This document shows positions 32,748-41,264 of a stretch of 45,726 nucleotides of DNA, in pieces (position 1 is the first letter of the stretch; each line of letters opens with the position of its first letter). Both the position numbers and the translations under genes were made by a program. The notes under the pieces are model-generated. The model made no database searches, was not told the DNA's origin, and worked only from the letters and a program-made list of their open reading frames with translations. The DNA comes from JAZLIT01 sp045617525. GTDB taxonomy: Bacteria; Bacillota; Bacilli; Bacillales_A; Planococcaceae. The DNA lies in assembly GCA_045617525.1 (NCBI GenBank), contig JAZLIT010000260.1, positions 1 through 45,726 of the forward strand, written 5' to 3'.

Positions 32748-35046
32748 TAACGTCACACTACTTGAAATTGAAACGGATGAATTGCAGATTTATATAGAAG
32801 GAAAGCCACAGCCACATCATTTGAAGGCGACTACATCTGAAGTGCAAATGCATTTTTCGACTAGTGATGTAGCAGCGAAAGTGAAGCTATTTCAATATGG
32901 ATCTAATGAGATGGAGGGGCTTGAATCTGCCGAGCGTGCACCTCTGTTCTTTGAAAATGGTTTTTACGAAGTTTTAATTGTGCCGAAAAATGAGGAAGTG
33001 TATTCGTTTTACCATGAATACTATGAATTTCGTGATGCGGTGAAAAGTCATAAGGCGATGAAAAATGTGCTGAGGGGGACGCTGCATTTTCGAAATGAAG
33101 TGGGCTTGTCTACTTTAGAAATTCATCGAGATGGTAAGCATGTACTGGATTTTACGATTGAAGTTTTCCCCACGAAGTTAGATTATGTACGTGATTATCA
33201 GTCGCTATTAAATGAAATTACGGATGAGCTGCATAATTTGGCGTACAGTTTTATTCAACGTACGCATTTAAAGGCGAGTGCGAAAATTTTTAAGGATCCT
33301 TCGCCGACAGAGTTTTATCGTTTAATTCAGCAGCATTTTGAGGAATATGAAAAGGCCATTTCACAAATCGAACGAATGCCACACCACCAATTAAATAAGA
33401 CGTATGAAGTCGTGCGCGGGGAAAAATTGCGCAAGCAGGATAGTATGACACGTAATTATTTACGCAAAAATGCCAATCGTTTTGCTGAAGTTGAGCGTGG
33501 TATTCAAATTAGCGGAAAGTCGTATTTGCCGACAAAAGGCTTATTTCTGAAAAAAGAGCATACGGTGGATACGAATGAAAATCGCTATATTAAATGGACA
33601 ATGACACGTATCTCAGCGAAAGTTGATGAATTATTGAAGCGCTACGAGGCTTGGTGTAGAGGCCAAAATCGTGCGCCAGATGGGACGATTGCTACCGTTT
33701 TGAAAGAGATGTCTGGTTCATTACATACACATTTGCGTAAACCTTTATGGCAACAGGTGGGCAAACTTGATCGCAACGTGCATAGTCTAGTCTTGCAAAT
33801 GGCGGCGGGTTATAAAGAGGCCTCAAAGGTTTATGCGACGGTGTTCCAAAGCCTTGCTTTATACGGGGATATTTATAAATTATCACTGAAAAATATTGCG
33901 ACGCTGTATGAGTATTGGACATTTATTAAATTGGGGCAGATTTTACGTCTGAAATGCGATTTAATGGAACAAAATGTTGTTCGTCACAAAAACGGTGGTA
34001 TGTATGTGTTACTTGAGCAGGGGCAATCTTCAGAGTTTAAGTATAAGCACCGTGTGACGGGCGAGGAGATTTTATTGCAATATCAATATCGTGCTTCAGA
34101 ATTGCCCACGGTCGATCAGGAGCCTGATTCGATGTTAAGTATCGGAAAGCGTGGGAAGGATTATTTATTCCATTACGTTTTTGATGCGAAATATAAAGTC
34201 GAGTTTTCTGGGGATCAGTTGGCTGGTCCAAAAAATGAGGATATCAATACAATGCACCGCTATCGTGATTCCATTGTGGTGGAGCATAACGGCAGCTATG
34301 AACGCACGGCGTACGGCGCGTATGTGCTGTTTCCGTGGAAAGATGATCCGAATTATAAAAAGCATAAATTTTACAAGAGTATCGATAAAGTAAATATTGG
34401 TGGCCTACCATTTTTGCCGAATAATACGGCGCTTGTTGAACAAGTTATCGATAATTTACTCAACAAAACAGGTGATGAGCTACAGCGTGAGGGGATTTTA
34501 CCGCGTGGGACGCTGCTTTACCAGGAGGAGCAGTCTGTGCTTATTGTGAATGAGCTAACTGTAGCAAAAGATGAATTACCTTTGAAATGGCATCTAGCGA
34601 AGGAGATTGCGTTAGTACATGATGGTGTTGTTACAGAAATCGCGGCAATTGAAGGCGTTCAAGAGACTTTGACGCATGCGGAGTTTTCGATTGGCATGAC
34701 GCGCAAGCTTTGGTATAAGCTTGTTGTTTCGCCGTTTATGTTACGTGGCGGGGTGCTTGTAGATCAGCAGAGTTTATTACAGGCGCGAAGTATTTCGGAA
34801 GCGCTTGTGAAACCTGGGATTGAATGGACACTATGGCAAGCGTTGAAGCAACGTTTTGAGGAAGTAAAAGTACTTGTTAATGGCGAGGTACTGGATGCAG
34901 ATTGTTCAATTCGCGGCTTTGAGATTTATGGAGAGCAGTTTGTTGTAGTAAATGGCTCACTTATTTGCGGTGAGCAGCAAATGGAGTTGAGTGAACCTTC
35001 ATATTTAGTGGTTGATTGGGTGACTGAGTTGTTGGAAGCAAAGTGA
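32719..35046 (+). CDS. DUF2357 restriction-endonuclease-like protein
   Basis: A 775-residue partner of the McrB protein upstream, overlapping it by 29 bases. DUF2357 proteins carry a PD-(D/E)XK nuclease domain; here PDSMLSIGKRGKDYLFHYVF followed at once by DAKYKVEF provides the PD...D-x-K pattern at about residue 460-495. The long N-terminal region (1-400) is probably for structure and DNA handling. The pair fits a type IV, modification-dependent or phage-restricting McrBC relative. The ATG at 32719 follows GAGAGG at 10 bases; a GTG at 32713 is possible. Codon use is like the flanking chromosome. Confidence 0.88.
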   Translation: MALLPSGSLNNVTLLEIETDELQIYIEGKPQPHHLKATTSEVQMHFSTSDVAAKVKLFQYGSNEMEGLESAERAPLFFENGFYEVLIVPKNEEVYSFYHEYYEFRDAVKSHKAMKNVLRGTLHFRNEVGLSTLEIHRDGKHVLDFTIEVFPTKLDYVRDYQSLLNEITDELHNLAYSFIQRTHLKASAKIFKDPSPTEFYRLIQQHFEEYEKAISQIERMPHHQLNKTYEVVRGEKLRKQDSMTRNYLRKNANRFAEVERGIQISGKSYLPTKGLFLKKEHTVDTNENRYIKWTMTRISAKVDELLKRYEAWCRGQNRAPDGTIATVLKEMSGSLHTHLRKPLWQQVGKLDRNVHSLVLQMAAGYKEASKVYATVFQSLALYGDIYKLSLKNIATLYEYWTFIKLGQILRLKCDLMEQNVVRHKNGGMYVLLEQGQSSEFKYKHRVTGEEILLQYQYRASELPTVDQEPDSMLSIGKRGKDYLFHYVFDAKYKVEFSGDQLAGPKNEDINTMHRYRDSIVVEHNGSYERTAYGAYVLFPWKDDPNYKKHKFYKSIDKVNIGGLPFLPNNTALVEQVIDNLLNKTGDELQREGILPRGTLLYQEEQSVLIVNELTVAKDELPLKWHLAKEIALVHDGVVTEIAAIEGVQETLTHAEFSIGMTRKLWYKLVVSPFMLRGGVLVDQQSLLQARSISEALVKPGIEWTLWQALKQRFEEVKVLVNGEVLDADCSIRGFEIYGEQFVVVNGSLICGEQQMELSEPSYLVVDWVTELLEAK

Positions 35047-35061
35047 AACGCTTATAAATAG

Positions 35062-35110
35062 AAAAGCAGGTGGAGAAAATAATCATTTTTCTCTACCTGC
35101 TTTATTTTTT
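35062..35110 (+). terminator. Terminator closing the defence island
   Basis: Stem AAAGCAGGTGGAGAAAA / TTTTTCTCTACCTGCTTT (one G-T pair) followed by TATTTTTTG, 16 bases past the DUF2357 stop. Confidence 0.9.
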
Positions 35111-35161
35111 GAACGCTTTTTCATTAAATCGTAAAGCGTTGTATGGTGCTTGATAATTCTC

Positions 35162-35659
35162 TTAATACGTTGTTTCGTAGGTGCCGTCTTGATACACTTT
35201 GTAAGTGTCAATTGTTCCTGTTCCTCCCGCTAAACGCAAAGAAAGGGAAGATAGTCTAACAAAATAGTACGAACCTTTTTCATCTGTTTCGAGTTCAGGT
35301 GTTGCACCGAAGATTACATCTTCGTTATCTCCTTCAGGAATCTGGCCTTTCAAGTAGTCCACTGCCTGCTCTCCACTTGTTACTATGAATGCTGTTACTG
35401 TTTCTTTTACAGGTTCGCTTTGGGTTGGCGATGGGGTAGATAACACAGGTTGCGCTTCTGTCTCAACGTTAGCAATTGTTTTTGTTTCTTCCAGTAGGTC
35501 TTTTTCTACCTCAACAACAGGTTCTGTTTTGATTTCTTCATGCGTCTGCTCTTCATGTGTCACTTCTTTTTCTTTTTCTGTTTCCTCCATGACATTACAC
35601 GCAGCAAGTGCCACTACCAACGCTAGAGATGAGATGATGACGCCTAGTTTTTTCTTCAT
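35162..35659 (-). CDS. Hypothetical lipoprotein
   Basis: A 165-residue exported protein. The signal peptide MKKKLGVIISSLALVVALAAC ends in the lipobox LAAC, so C21 should be lipidated and the protein anchored outside the membrane. Residues 22-95 are a disordered E/T/P-rich linker. The C-terminal part (TSGEQAVDYLKGQIPEGDNE, then GSYYFVRLSSLSLRLAGGTG and TYKVYQDGTYE) is a small domain of the kind seen in many Bacillus lipoproteins of unknown role. GGAGG lies six bases before the ATG. Confidence 0.8.
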   Translation of the reverse strand: MKKKLGVIISSLALVVALAACNVMEETEKEKEVTHEEQTHEEIKTEPVVEVEKDLLEETKTIANVETEAQPVLSTPSPTQSEPVKETVTAFIVTSGEQAVDYLKGQIPEGDNEDVIFGATPELETDEKGSYYFVRLSSLSLRLAGGTGTIDTYKVYQDGTYETTY

Positions 35660-35824
35660 GTTTGTCCTCCTATGAGCTAAAAACCTATGTGTGTTTAGTT
35701 TTTTTTATTTGTAAATTCCGTTAATGCAATATTTAATAATTTTACTTATACTATACAACTATTATGTAAATATTACCAAAACCGTTTGCGAACCTAACTA
35801 TCATTTACCAAATCAATTTCTGAA

Positions 35825-35866
35825 TAAAAAAAGCAGATGAATTAAAACATTCACCTGCTTTTTTTA
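35825..35866. terminator. Bidirectional terminator after the XRE gene
   Basis: AAAAAAAGCAG...CTGCTTTTTTT with inner TGAAT/ATTCA pairing; it has A and T runs on both sides, just past the XRE stop codon on the minus strand. Confidence 0.88.
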
Positions 35867-35877
35867 CGTTATATTTT

Positions 35878-36096
35878 TTATTTTATGTCGGTATCAGGGA
35901 CATGTTCTAAAATATCACCAGGCTGGCAATCGAGTGCCAGGCAGATGGCTTCGAGCGTAGAGAATCGAATTGCTTTTGCCTTGCCATTTTTTAAAATCGA
36001 TAAATTCGCCATTGTAATTCCGACTTTTTCTGTTAATTCCGTTACGGTCATTTTCCGTCTTGCTAACATTACATCTATATTTATAATAATCGCCAT
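35878..36096 (-). CDS. Small XRE/Cro-type regulator (YozG-like)
   Basis: A 72-residue HTH_26/XRE protein: MLARRKMTVTELTEKVGITMANLSILKNGKAKAIRFSTL is a complete Cro/CI helix-turn-helix followed by AICLALDCQPGDILE, the typical tail of this small family. GAGGTGAG lies upstream of the ATG. It is nine bases after the DUF2975 gene and in many Bacilli these two families form a pair, the regulator with its membrane partner. Confidence 0.88.
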   Translation of the reverse strand: MAIIINIDVMLARRKMTVTELTEKVGITMANLSILKNGKAKAIRFSTLEAICLALDCQPGDILEHVPDTDIK

Positions 36097-36105
36097 CTTC
36101 TCACC

Positions 36106-36588
36106 TCAAATCATTAAGTCGTTTTCAGATTTAATATCGATAGCCTGCTGTAAAAGCTGTTGTAATACGGCTGCAAATACCGCAATCACCATAGAAGCGA
36201 ATGGGATGATACAGCCAACCAAAATAACGCCAGGCGCATCATCTAAATCAGCAAATCGATAGAATAGAGGGAGAGCGAGTACATGTAAAACACTAATCGC
36301 TACGGCACAATATTTGATTCGCTTCAATGCAAGCACAGATAAATCTATAAATGCCTGCTTTTTATCAATATATTGTAATAATAGCAAGGCTTGATATAAA
36401 GCAAAGTAAAAGAAAATAGCTGATGCATAAAAAATGCCCATAAAGATGTATTTAATACCCGTAACAGTTGGGAACACTTCGGCTGAAAATTGGCCTAGCT
36501 CAGGCACTAAAAAGATACAAATCGCCAAAATAGGTAGTGCGATGATAATTAGCGCTACCTTCAAAAATAAAGTCGGCATTTTCCCCAT
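36106..36588 (-). CDS. DUF2975 membrane protein
   Basis: A 160-residue membrane protein with four spans (LFLKVALIIIALPILAICIFLV, KYIFMGIFYASAIFFYFALYQALLLL, YCAVAISVLHVLALPLFY, VGCIIPFASMVIAVFAAVLQQLL), the DUF2975 layout. The last span ends in LLQQAIDIKSENDLMI, the usual family ending next to a YozG-like regulator. The ATG at 36588 has GAGGTG at six bases; GTG at 36597 overlaps that site. It is expected to work with the XRE protein; the signal is unknown. Confidence 0.87.
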   Translation of the reverse strand: MGKMPTLFLKVALIIIALPILAICIFLVPELGQFSAEVFPTVTGIKYIFMGIFYASAIFFYFALYQALLLLQYIDKKQAFIDLSVLALKRIKYCAVAISVLHVLALPLFYRFADLDDAPGVILVGCIIPFASMVIAVFAAVLQQLLQQAIDIKSENDLMI

Positions 36589-36713
36589 AAAAAGCACCTC
36601 ACTAATAGTTAATAGCTAAAATATACCATTTCATTTATTGATTATCAATAAAAATGTATTGTAAAACGGTGTACTTTTAGGTGTCTCACTGCAGGGTTGG
36701 CGCAGTCTCATCT

Positions 36714-37277
36714 TTAATTCTGAGCAATAGCAATAATCTTTTGAATGATTGTATTTACTTCTTCATTTACATGGATATTAAATACATAATCCGCTTCGTT
36801 TTCGGCAGGATCCATAATATCTTCTTTGAGCGATTCAGCATTTTGCCTGTCGAGTACTTGCTTAAAGCTCAATGTGCTTCTTCTGAATATTTTTGTGCTA
36901 CGCTGGCTATCTATTACTCTTGCTTGAAGTACGTCGTCAGCAATGTTGAAATTGACAAGAATACGCACAAATTTATCTTTTGTAAATAACGTTTCAAGTA
37001 ATTGAGTTCTACTTTTACGGCTACGATTTGAATTGCAAATAATGAGGTGAAGATCTGTATTTCGGATCGCATGATCAACAATCGTGCGAGAAATTGTATA
37101 CTTCAATATATTTGGCCCTTCATTTGGCAGTAATTTTTCGTAATATGTATGAAGAAATTCAGCGGTATTATCCTGATCCATGACAAAAGCGTTGTTCAAG
37201 GCCAGCTCTAAGTCGCGGGCAAATGTCGTTTTTCCGCTATGTGTTTTGCCAACGGTCATAATGACTAATCGTTTCAC
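36714..37277 (-). CDS. P-loop ATP-binding (zeta-toxin/kinase-like) protein
   Basis: A 187-residue P-loop protein: Walker A is TVGKTHSGKTTFARDLE near the start, DLHLIICNSNRSRKSR forms the second half of the core, and VLDRQNAESLKED lies in the lid region. The layout matches AAA_33-type small kinases (phage/zeta-like), where a sugar, nucleotide or RNA-end is phosphorylated; the substrate is unknown. It starts with GTG at 37277 behind GGAGGGG. It is an orphan gene, no antitoxin is visible nearby. Confidence 0.82.
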   Translation of the reverse strand: MKRLVIMTVGKTHSGKTTFARDLELALNNAFVMDQDNTAEFLHTYYEKLLPNEGPNILKYTISRTIVDHAIRNTDLHLIICNSNRSRKSRTQLLETLFTKDKFVRILVNFNIADDVLQARVIDSQRSTKIFRRSTLSFKQVLDRQNAESLKEDIMDPAENEADYVFNIHVNEEVNTIIQKIIAIAQN

Positions 37278-37347
37278 TCGGGTGCCCCTCCTATTAACAG
37301 TTTTATTTTTTATAATACGATAAGGAGGCTATGAAAACCTTTAAAAA

Positions 37348-37372
37348 AAACGGACACTAAGTGTGTCCGTTT
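37348..37372 (-). terminator. Terminator of the VOC gene at 37421
   Basis: Stem AAACGGACAC / GTGTCCGTTT with a five-base loop; on the minus strand it is followed by TTTTT. It lies about 50 bases past the stop of the VOC gene. Confidence 0.85.
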
Positions 37373-37420
37373 TAATGAGGATTATTTGCCAACCAATGCA
37401 GCAACCCTTGATAATTCTGT

Positions 37421-37879
37421 TTACTTCCAATGGTTCTCTTTCCAATCAACTAACGTCATCATCTTTTCGTTATCAGGAAGTTTCATATCTAGTGGTGTTA
37501 TTAATTCTAATGAGTTGCCATCAGGATCGTAAAAATAAACAGCTGCATGGTGAGGATTATTTTTAAATACTAAAGGTTGCATCTCTGGGGTGAAACCAAA
37601 TGAAGTACGTACTTCGATATTTACTGATTCTAACCACTCCTTTGCCTTTTCAATATCACTCTTATCTACTGTAAATGCTAAATGGCGAATTGATGGGTGA
37701 TAGGGAAGGTTAACATTTTCACTTTCCCAAAGACCTAGCCAACTTTCTCCCTTTACAACCCAAAAGAAAGCCAATTTATCTTGTTCACGTGCTAGTTCTA
37801 ATCCAAGCTTTTGATAAAATTTAATCGATTCCTGTAAATTACTTACAGGTAAATGCGCTTCATATAGTCCTCTAATCAT
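37421..37879 (-). CDS. VOC-family protein
   Basis: A 152-residue single-chain VOC protein: IRGLYEAHLPVSNLQESIKFYQKLGLELA opens it and HHAAVYFYDPDGNSLELITPL holds the second metal-site motif. The true start is ATG 37879 with AAAGGAG at seven bases; the open frame upstream lacks a site. The reaction is not known. A second VOC gene lies just to the right (38033), separated by about 150 bases and with its own binding site; sequence similarity between them is only at family level. Confidence 0.88.
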   Translation of the reverse strand: MIRGLYEAHLPVSNLQESIKFYQKLGLELAREQDKLAFFWVVKGESWLGLWESENVNLPYHPSIRHLAFTVDKSDIEKAKEWLESVNIEVRTSFGFTPEMQPLVFKNNPHHAAVYFYDPDGNSLELITPLDMKLPDNEKMMTLVDWKENHWK

Positions 37880-38032
37880 ATCAAAACTCCTTTGGTAGTT
37901 ATATTTTAAATAGTAAGATAAATTAGAGGATTTAAACATGCAACTTTTGATTGAACAAATTATAATAGGTTCCCAAAACGAAAATTCTAAAAATTTTTGC
38001 GCTTTAATAAAAAATTACTTTCCTTATACGAC

Positions 38033-38410
38033 TTAAATTTGTACTTCGCTCATTAAAGCATGTGTATTTCCTTCAGTATCTTTAAAGAAAGTCATCCAAG
38101 TTTCTGTGTTTCCCATTTTCGCAACGACATGTGGTTGGTCGATAAAGGAAACTCCCTTTTCAATCAATTTTTCAACTGATTTTTTTATATCTTCCACCTG
38201 AAAATAAATAATAGAACTTGAATTTGCAAATTCACTTTTTTCAGGTAGTGAAAGAAGAAGTCGTTGCCCGTTACAATCGAAGAATGCCATACTTTCTGTA
38301 CTAAAGAGAAGTGGTAAACCTAGTACTTCTTTATAAAATTCAACTGCCCTTTCTATATTTTTTATCGGCACTGCGATTTGACCAATTTTTTGAATTATAC
38401 TAGATTCCAT
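38033..38410 (-). CDS. VOC-family protein
   Basis: A 125-residue VOC protein. It starts with IGQIAVPIKNIERAVEFYKEVLGLPLLF and ends with WMTFFKDTEGNTHALMSEVQ, the D-T-E-G-N-T-H-A-L segment being the typical methylmalonyl-CoA-epimerase/glyoxalase-like ending. GGAGG lies 7 bases before the ATG. The substrate is unknown. Confidence 0.9.
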   Translation of the reverse strand: MESSIIQKIGQIAVPIKNIERAVEFYKEVLGLPLLFSTESMAFFDCNGQRLLLSLPEKSEFANSSSIIYFQVEDIKKSVEKLIEKGVSFIDQPHVVAKMGNTETWMTFFKDTEGNTHALMSEVQI

Positions 38411-38630
38411 TATTATTCCTCCATTTATCTTTGAATTAGAAAAAACTACTTTTATACTTTATTCTATTTAATACTGCAAATTCCTTTTTTATAAATGTTG
38501 TACTTTTGGCCAGTAAGTTCGTCAATAGGTCTTAAGATTCTGAACTTTCTTATATATGGCTCTTTTAAGAATAATAGCAGTATAATAAATGAGCATCTTA
38601 GAATTTACACAGAATTAGAGGGTTGAATTG

Positions 38631-39266
38631 ATGAAACAGAATCTTTACTGGCGAAGTCTGTTCTTTTTTACGGGCATCGTTTTGCTGTCGCTAGGCATTG
38701 CACTTATTATTCAAGGGCAGACGATTGGCGTTGGCTCGTGGGACGTACTACATATTGGGCTTGCACAAACATTAGGTTTAACAATCGGATCGTGGTCGAT
38801 TTTAATCGGCCTTTTTATTTTAGCAATCGATGGTATCGTAAGAAAAAGGCTACCACGTATTGGAACGTATTTAGATATGTTTTTAGCAGGAATTTTTATT
38901 GACCTATTCAACTGGATGCTGCCAACTTTTGATGGCCTAGGACCGCAAATTTCAGCATATATTGCAGGATTAGTGCTGCTAGGTTTTGGCTGTGGCATGT
39001 ATATGGTTGCTGATCTTGGTGTTGGACCTCGCGATACATTAATGCTGTTGATCGTACAGAAATTTGGATGGACATTTGGAAGAGCACGTACAGTGATGGA
39101 AGTGTCAGTTGCCATTGTGGGCTTTGTGTTAGGTGGACCGGTTGGGGTTGGGACTGTGCTAATGGCATTTCTACTCGGCCCAATTGTACAATGGGCACTT
39201 GGCGTAAATCAAAGGCTATATAAATATGCAACTGGCGCTGAAAGTTTAATACTTGAGACGAATTAA
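38631..39266 (+). CDS. YczE/YyaS/YitT-family membrane protein
   Basis: A 211-residue integral membrane protein with five to six spans. It shows the YczE family hallmarks GIALIIQGQTIGVGSWDVLHIGL near the N-terminus and GCGMYMVADLGVGPRDTLML in the middle, an internal repeat of G-x-G-(S/P)-x-D. YczE of B. subtilis is linked to surfactin production, but the family's molecular role is unclear. ATG 38631 is used, following AGAGGG. A TATAAT box lies at 38581-38586. A terminator closes it. Confidence 0.88.
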   Translation: MKQNLYWRSLFFFTGIVLLSLGIALIIQGQTIGVGSWDVLHIGLAQTLGLTIGSWSILIGLFILAIDGIVRKRLPRIGTYLDMFLAGIFIDLFNWMLPTFDGLGPQISAYIAGLVLLGFGCGMYMVADLGVGPRDTLMLLIVQKFGWTFGRARTVMEVSVAIVGFVLGGPVGVGTVLMAFLLGPIVQWALGVNQRLYKYATGAESLILETN

Positions 39267-39289
39267 AGGTAAATAATTATAGGTAAATA

Positions 39290-39326
39290 AACTCCGCAGC
39301 GGGGAAAAATGCTGCGGAGTTTTTAC
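39290..39326 (+). terminator. Terminator, near-identical to the one at 44082
   Basis: Stem AACTCCGCAGC / GCTGCGGAGTT with loop GGGGAAAAAT followed by TTTAC. The core recurs after speE with one change in the loop. Confidence 0.9.
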
Positions 39327-39504
39327 ATTTTAAGGTTCTTTTAAATAGTCAGATTTATAGAAATTTAATTAATGGATATTTTTATAGAAAGAAGTAATTT
39401 TTGGATTTAAGAGGACGAATTGTAGGAAAATTATGGTCTATAATTGAGTTGTTGACACATAATTTACCGAATTTAAAGTGACTTTGTACTATTATAAATA
39501 AAAA

Positions 39505-39553
39505 AAGGATTAGTTGTATGTTTATACGAATATAATTATAAATATACATCCTT
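39505..39553. repeat. AT-rich long inverted repeat upstream of the metK promoter
   Basis: AAGGAT...GTATGTTTATA (39505-39526) pairs with TATAAATATAC ATCCTT (39537-39553) with one G-T pair and a small bulge. The stretch 39327-39645 is very AT-rich and otherwise holds no gene. Confidence 0.5.
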
Positions 39554-39645
39554 AATTTCCGTTTATAATTTAGTATTTTTAAGCATTAAAGGGCAAAAGG
39601 TTAATTCAAATAAGAGATATCCAACAAAAAAGTTTAGAAAAATTA

Positions 39646-39674
39646 TTGACACTTAATTCGAAATGCCCTAGTAT
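39646..39674 (+). promoter_or_regulatory. Sigma-A-type promoter of the metK-spe operon
   Basis: TTGACA (39646-39651) and TAGTAT (39669-39674) with a 17-base spacer; transcription would start near 39681, about 16 bases before the structured leader element. Confidence 0.75.
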
Positions 39675-39696
39675 GAAGCTCGACATAATAATATAG

Positions 39697-39876
39697 CTCT
39701 TATTAATAACCGTTGAGACGAGGGGTCGAAGATACGGTGGCCAAACAATTTAGTACTTGATGAGCTAAATCCCGTGGGCCGAACCTGAGCACAAATTTAC
39801 TTTTGTGAACAATAAGAGGAACAGCAGATGATTTCTTTCGAAGCTTTCCTTAAAATTGGGTGAGCTTTTTTTTGTT
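39697..39876 (+). promoter_or_regulatory. Structured leader (unassigned riboswitch-like) with terminator before metK
   Basis: A P1 stem CTCTTATT (39697-39704) / AATAAGAG (39811-39818) encloses about 105 bases with further possible stems: ATTTAG/CTAAAT (39729-39734 region with 39755-39760), GGCC/GGCC, and CACAAA/TTTTGTG. It is followed by a hairpin AAGCTTTCC...GGGTGAGCTT (39841-39867) and a run of nine T, a terminator. AGGAA after P1 can pair with TTCCT in the terminator arm, an antiterminator arrangement like the S-box at 3075. The core does not match S-box, SAM-III, lysine, TPP, T-box or M-box consensus as I know them. The gene order suggests a SAM or polyamine ligand; that is inference. Confidence 0.6.
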
Positions 39877-40088
39877 GCCAAAATTCAATGTTACCTTGGT
39901 GTAATGGCGTTTTAAATAGATTTTACAGTCCTTTTTACGCAATTTTTCAAATGTAATTTATCTGTCGAAGGTAGTCTTTCGTCCAGAATAAGATGGGTAC
40001 TTAAAAAAGCAAACACTTTAGCAATAGTCTTAGTAAATGCTGAGATTTACGCTGAAAGAAATTATAGAACTGTTAGGAGAATGGAACA

Positions 40089-41264
40089 TTGCAAGAAAAA
40101 GTATTATTCACATCGGAGTCCGTATCGGAAGGACATCCAGATAAAATCGCAGATCAAATTTCGGATGCTGTGTTAGACGCAGCGTTATCTCAAGATCCAT
40201 TATCACGTGTAGCTTGTGAGGTTTTCACAACAACAAACACAGTCATTGTAGGTGGAGAGATCACAACAAATGCAATACTCGATATCGAAAAAATTGCTCG
40301 TGAAACGTTAATCGAAATCGGTTACACGAATGATCAATTAGGTATCGACGGCCATAACTGTAATGTACAGGTTTTAGTGCATAGCCAGTCACCAGATATC
40401 GCAATGGGTGTAGATTCATCAAGCGACACAAATGACGTTGGTGCAGGTGACCAAGGTATTATGTTCGGCTTTGCGACGAACGAAACGGCAAATTATATGC
40501 CGTTAGCAATCGAAATGGCACACATGCTAGTAAAGCGTGCAACAGCGCAACGTAAAGACGGCTCATTCAAATGGGCACGCCCAGATATGAAATCACAAGT
40601 GACAATTGATTACACAAATAGTGCCGAGCCAAAAATCGACACGGTATTAATGTCAATTCAACATGACGATGATTTCGATCCAGCGGCGTTCGGGGCGTAT
40701 GTAACAGAGCACATTATTAAAGCAGTGGCGAAGCAATTTGGCATGAATGAAGACTTCCGCATTTTAATTAATCCAACGGGTCGCTTTGTAGTAGGTGGAC
40801 CGCATGGGGATGCTGGTTTAACAGGACGTAAGATTATTGTTGATACATATGGCGGGGCAGCTCGTCATGGTGGAGGTGCATTTTCTGGCAAAGACTGCAC
40901 AAAAGTGGACCGTTCAGCGGCATATGCAGCACGCTATGTGGCGAAGAACGTTGTCGCAGCAGGCTTAGCAGATAAATGTGAAATCCAATTATCATATGCA
41001 ATCGGTGTAAGTGAACCAATTAGTATTGCACTTGAAACATTCGGTACTGAGAAAGTAGCGAAGACTGAAATTTCAAAAGCAATTCGTCAATTATTTGATT
41101 TAACACCAAATGGCATTATCAACATGCTAGATCTACGCAAACCGCAATATAAACAGGTTGCAGCTTATGGTCACTTCGGCCGTAGTGAGCTAAATGTACC
41201 TTGGGAAAGAACAGATAAAGTTACGGAATTACAGCAACTACTTTCAGTTGCGACGGTTCAGTAA
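40089..41264 (+). CDS. metK: S-adenosylmethionine synthetase
   Basis: A 391-residue methionine adenosyltransferase making SAM from methionine and ATP. GHPDKIADQISDAVLD near the start (ATP/metal site), DQGIMFGFATNET, and GRFVVGGPHGDAGLTGRKIIVDTYGG with GGGAFSGKDCTKVDRSAAY are diagnostic. It starts with TTG at 40089 behind TTAGGAGA; a nearby ATG is out of frame. It is the first gene of an operon with speA (overlap of one base), speD and speE, so SAM supply is tied to polyamine synthesis. A leader with terminator lies about 210 bases upstream. Confidence 0.96.
   Translation: MQEKVLFTSESVSEGHPDKIADQISDAVLDAALSQDPLSRVACEVFTTTNTVIVGGEITTNAILDIEKIARETLIEIGYTNDQLGIDGHNCNVQVLVHSQSPDIAMGVDSSSDTNDVGAGDQGIMFGFATNETANYMPLAIEMAHMLVKRATAQRKDGSFKWARPDMKSQVTIDYTNSAEPKIDTVLMSIQHDDDFDPAAFGAYVTEHIIKAVAKQFGMNEDFRILINPTGRFVVGGPHGDAGLTGRKIIVDTYGGAARHGGGAFSGKDCTKVDRSAAYAARYVAKNVVAAGLADKCEIQLSYAIGVSEPISIALETFGTEKVAKTEISKAIRQLFDLTPNGIINMLDLRKPQYKQVAAYGHFGRSELNVPWERTDKVTELQQLLSVATVQ

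Noticed and set aside
39697..39818. Calling the metK leader an S-box (SAM-I) riboswitch
   Set aside because: The P1 stem is similar, but the conserved S-box core seen at 3075 (GGAGGGA...GGCCC, GCAACC, GCTAATTCC) is absent.
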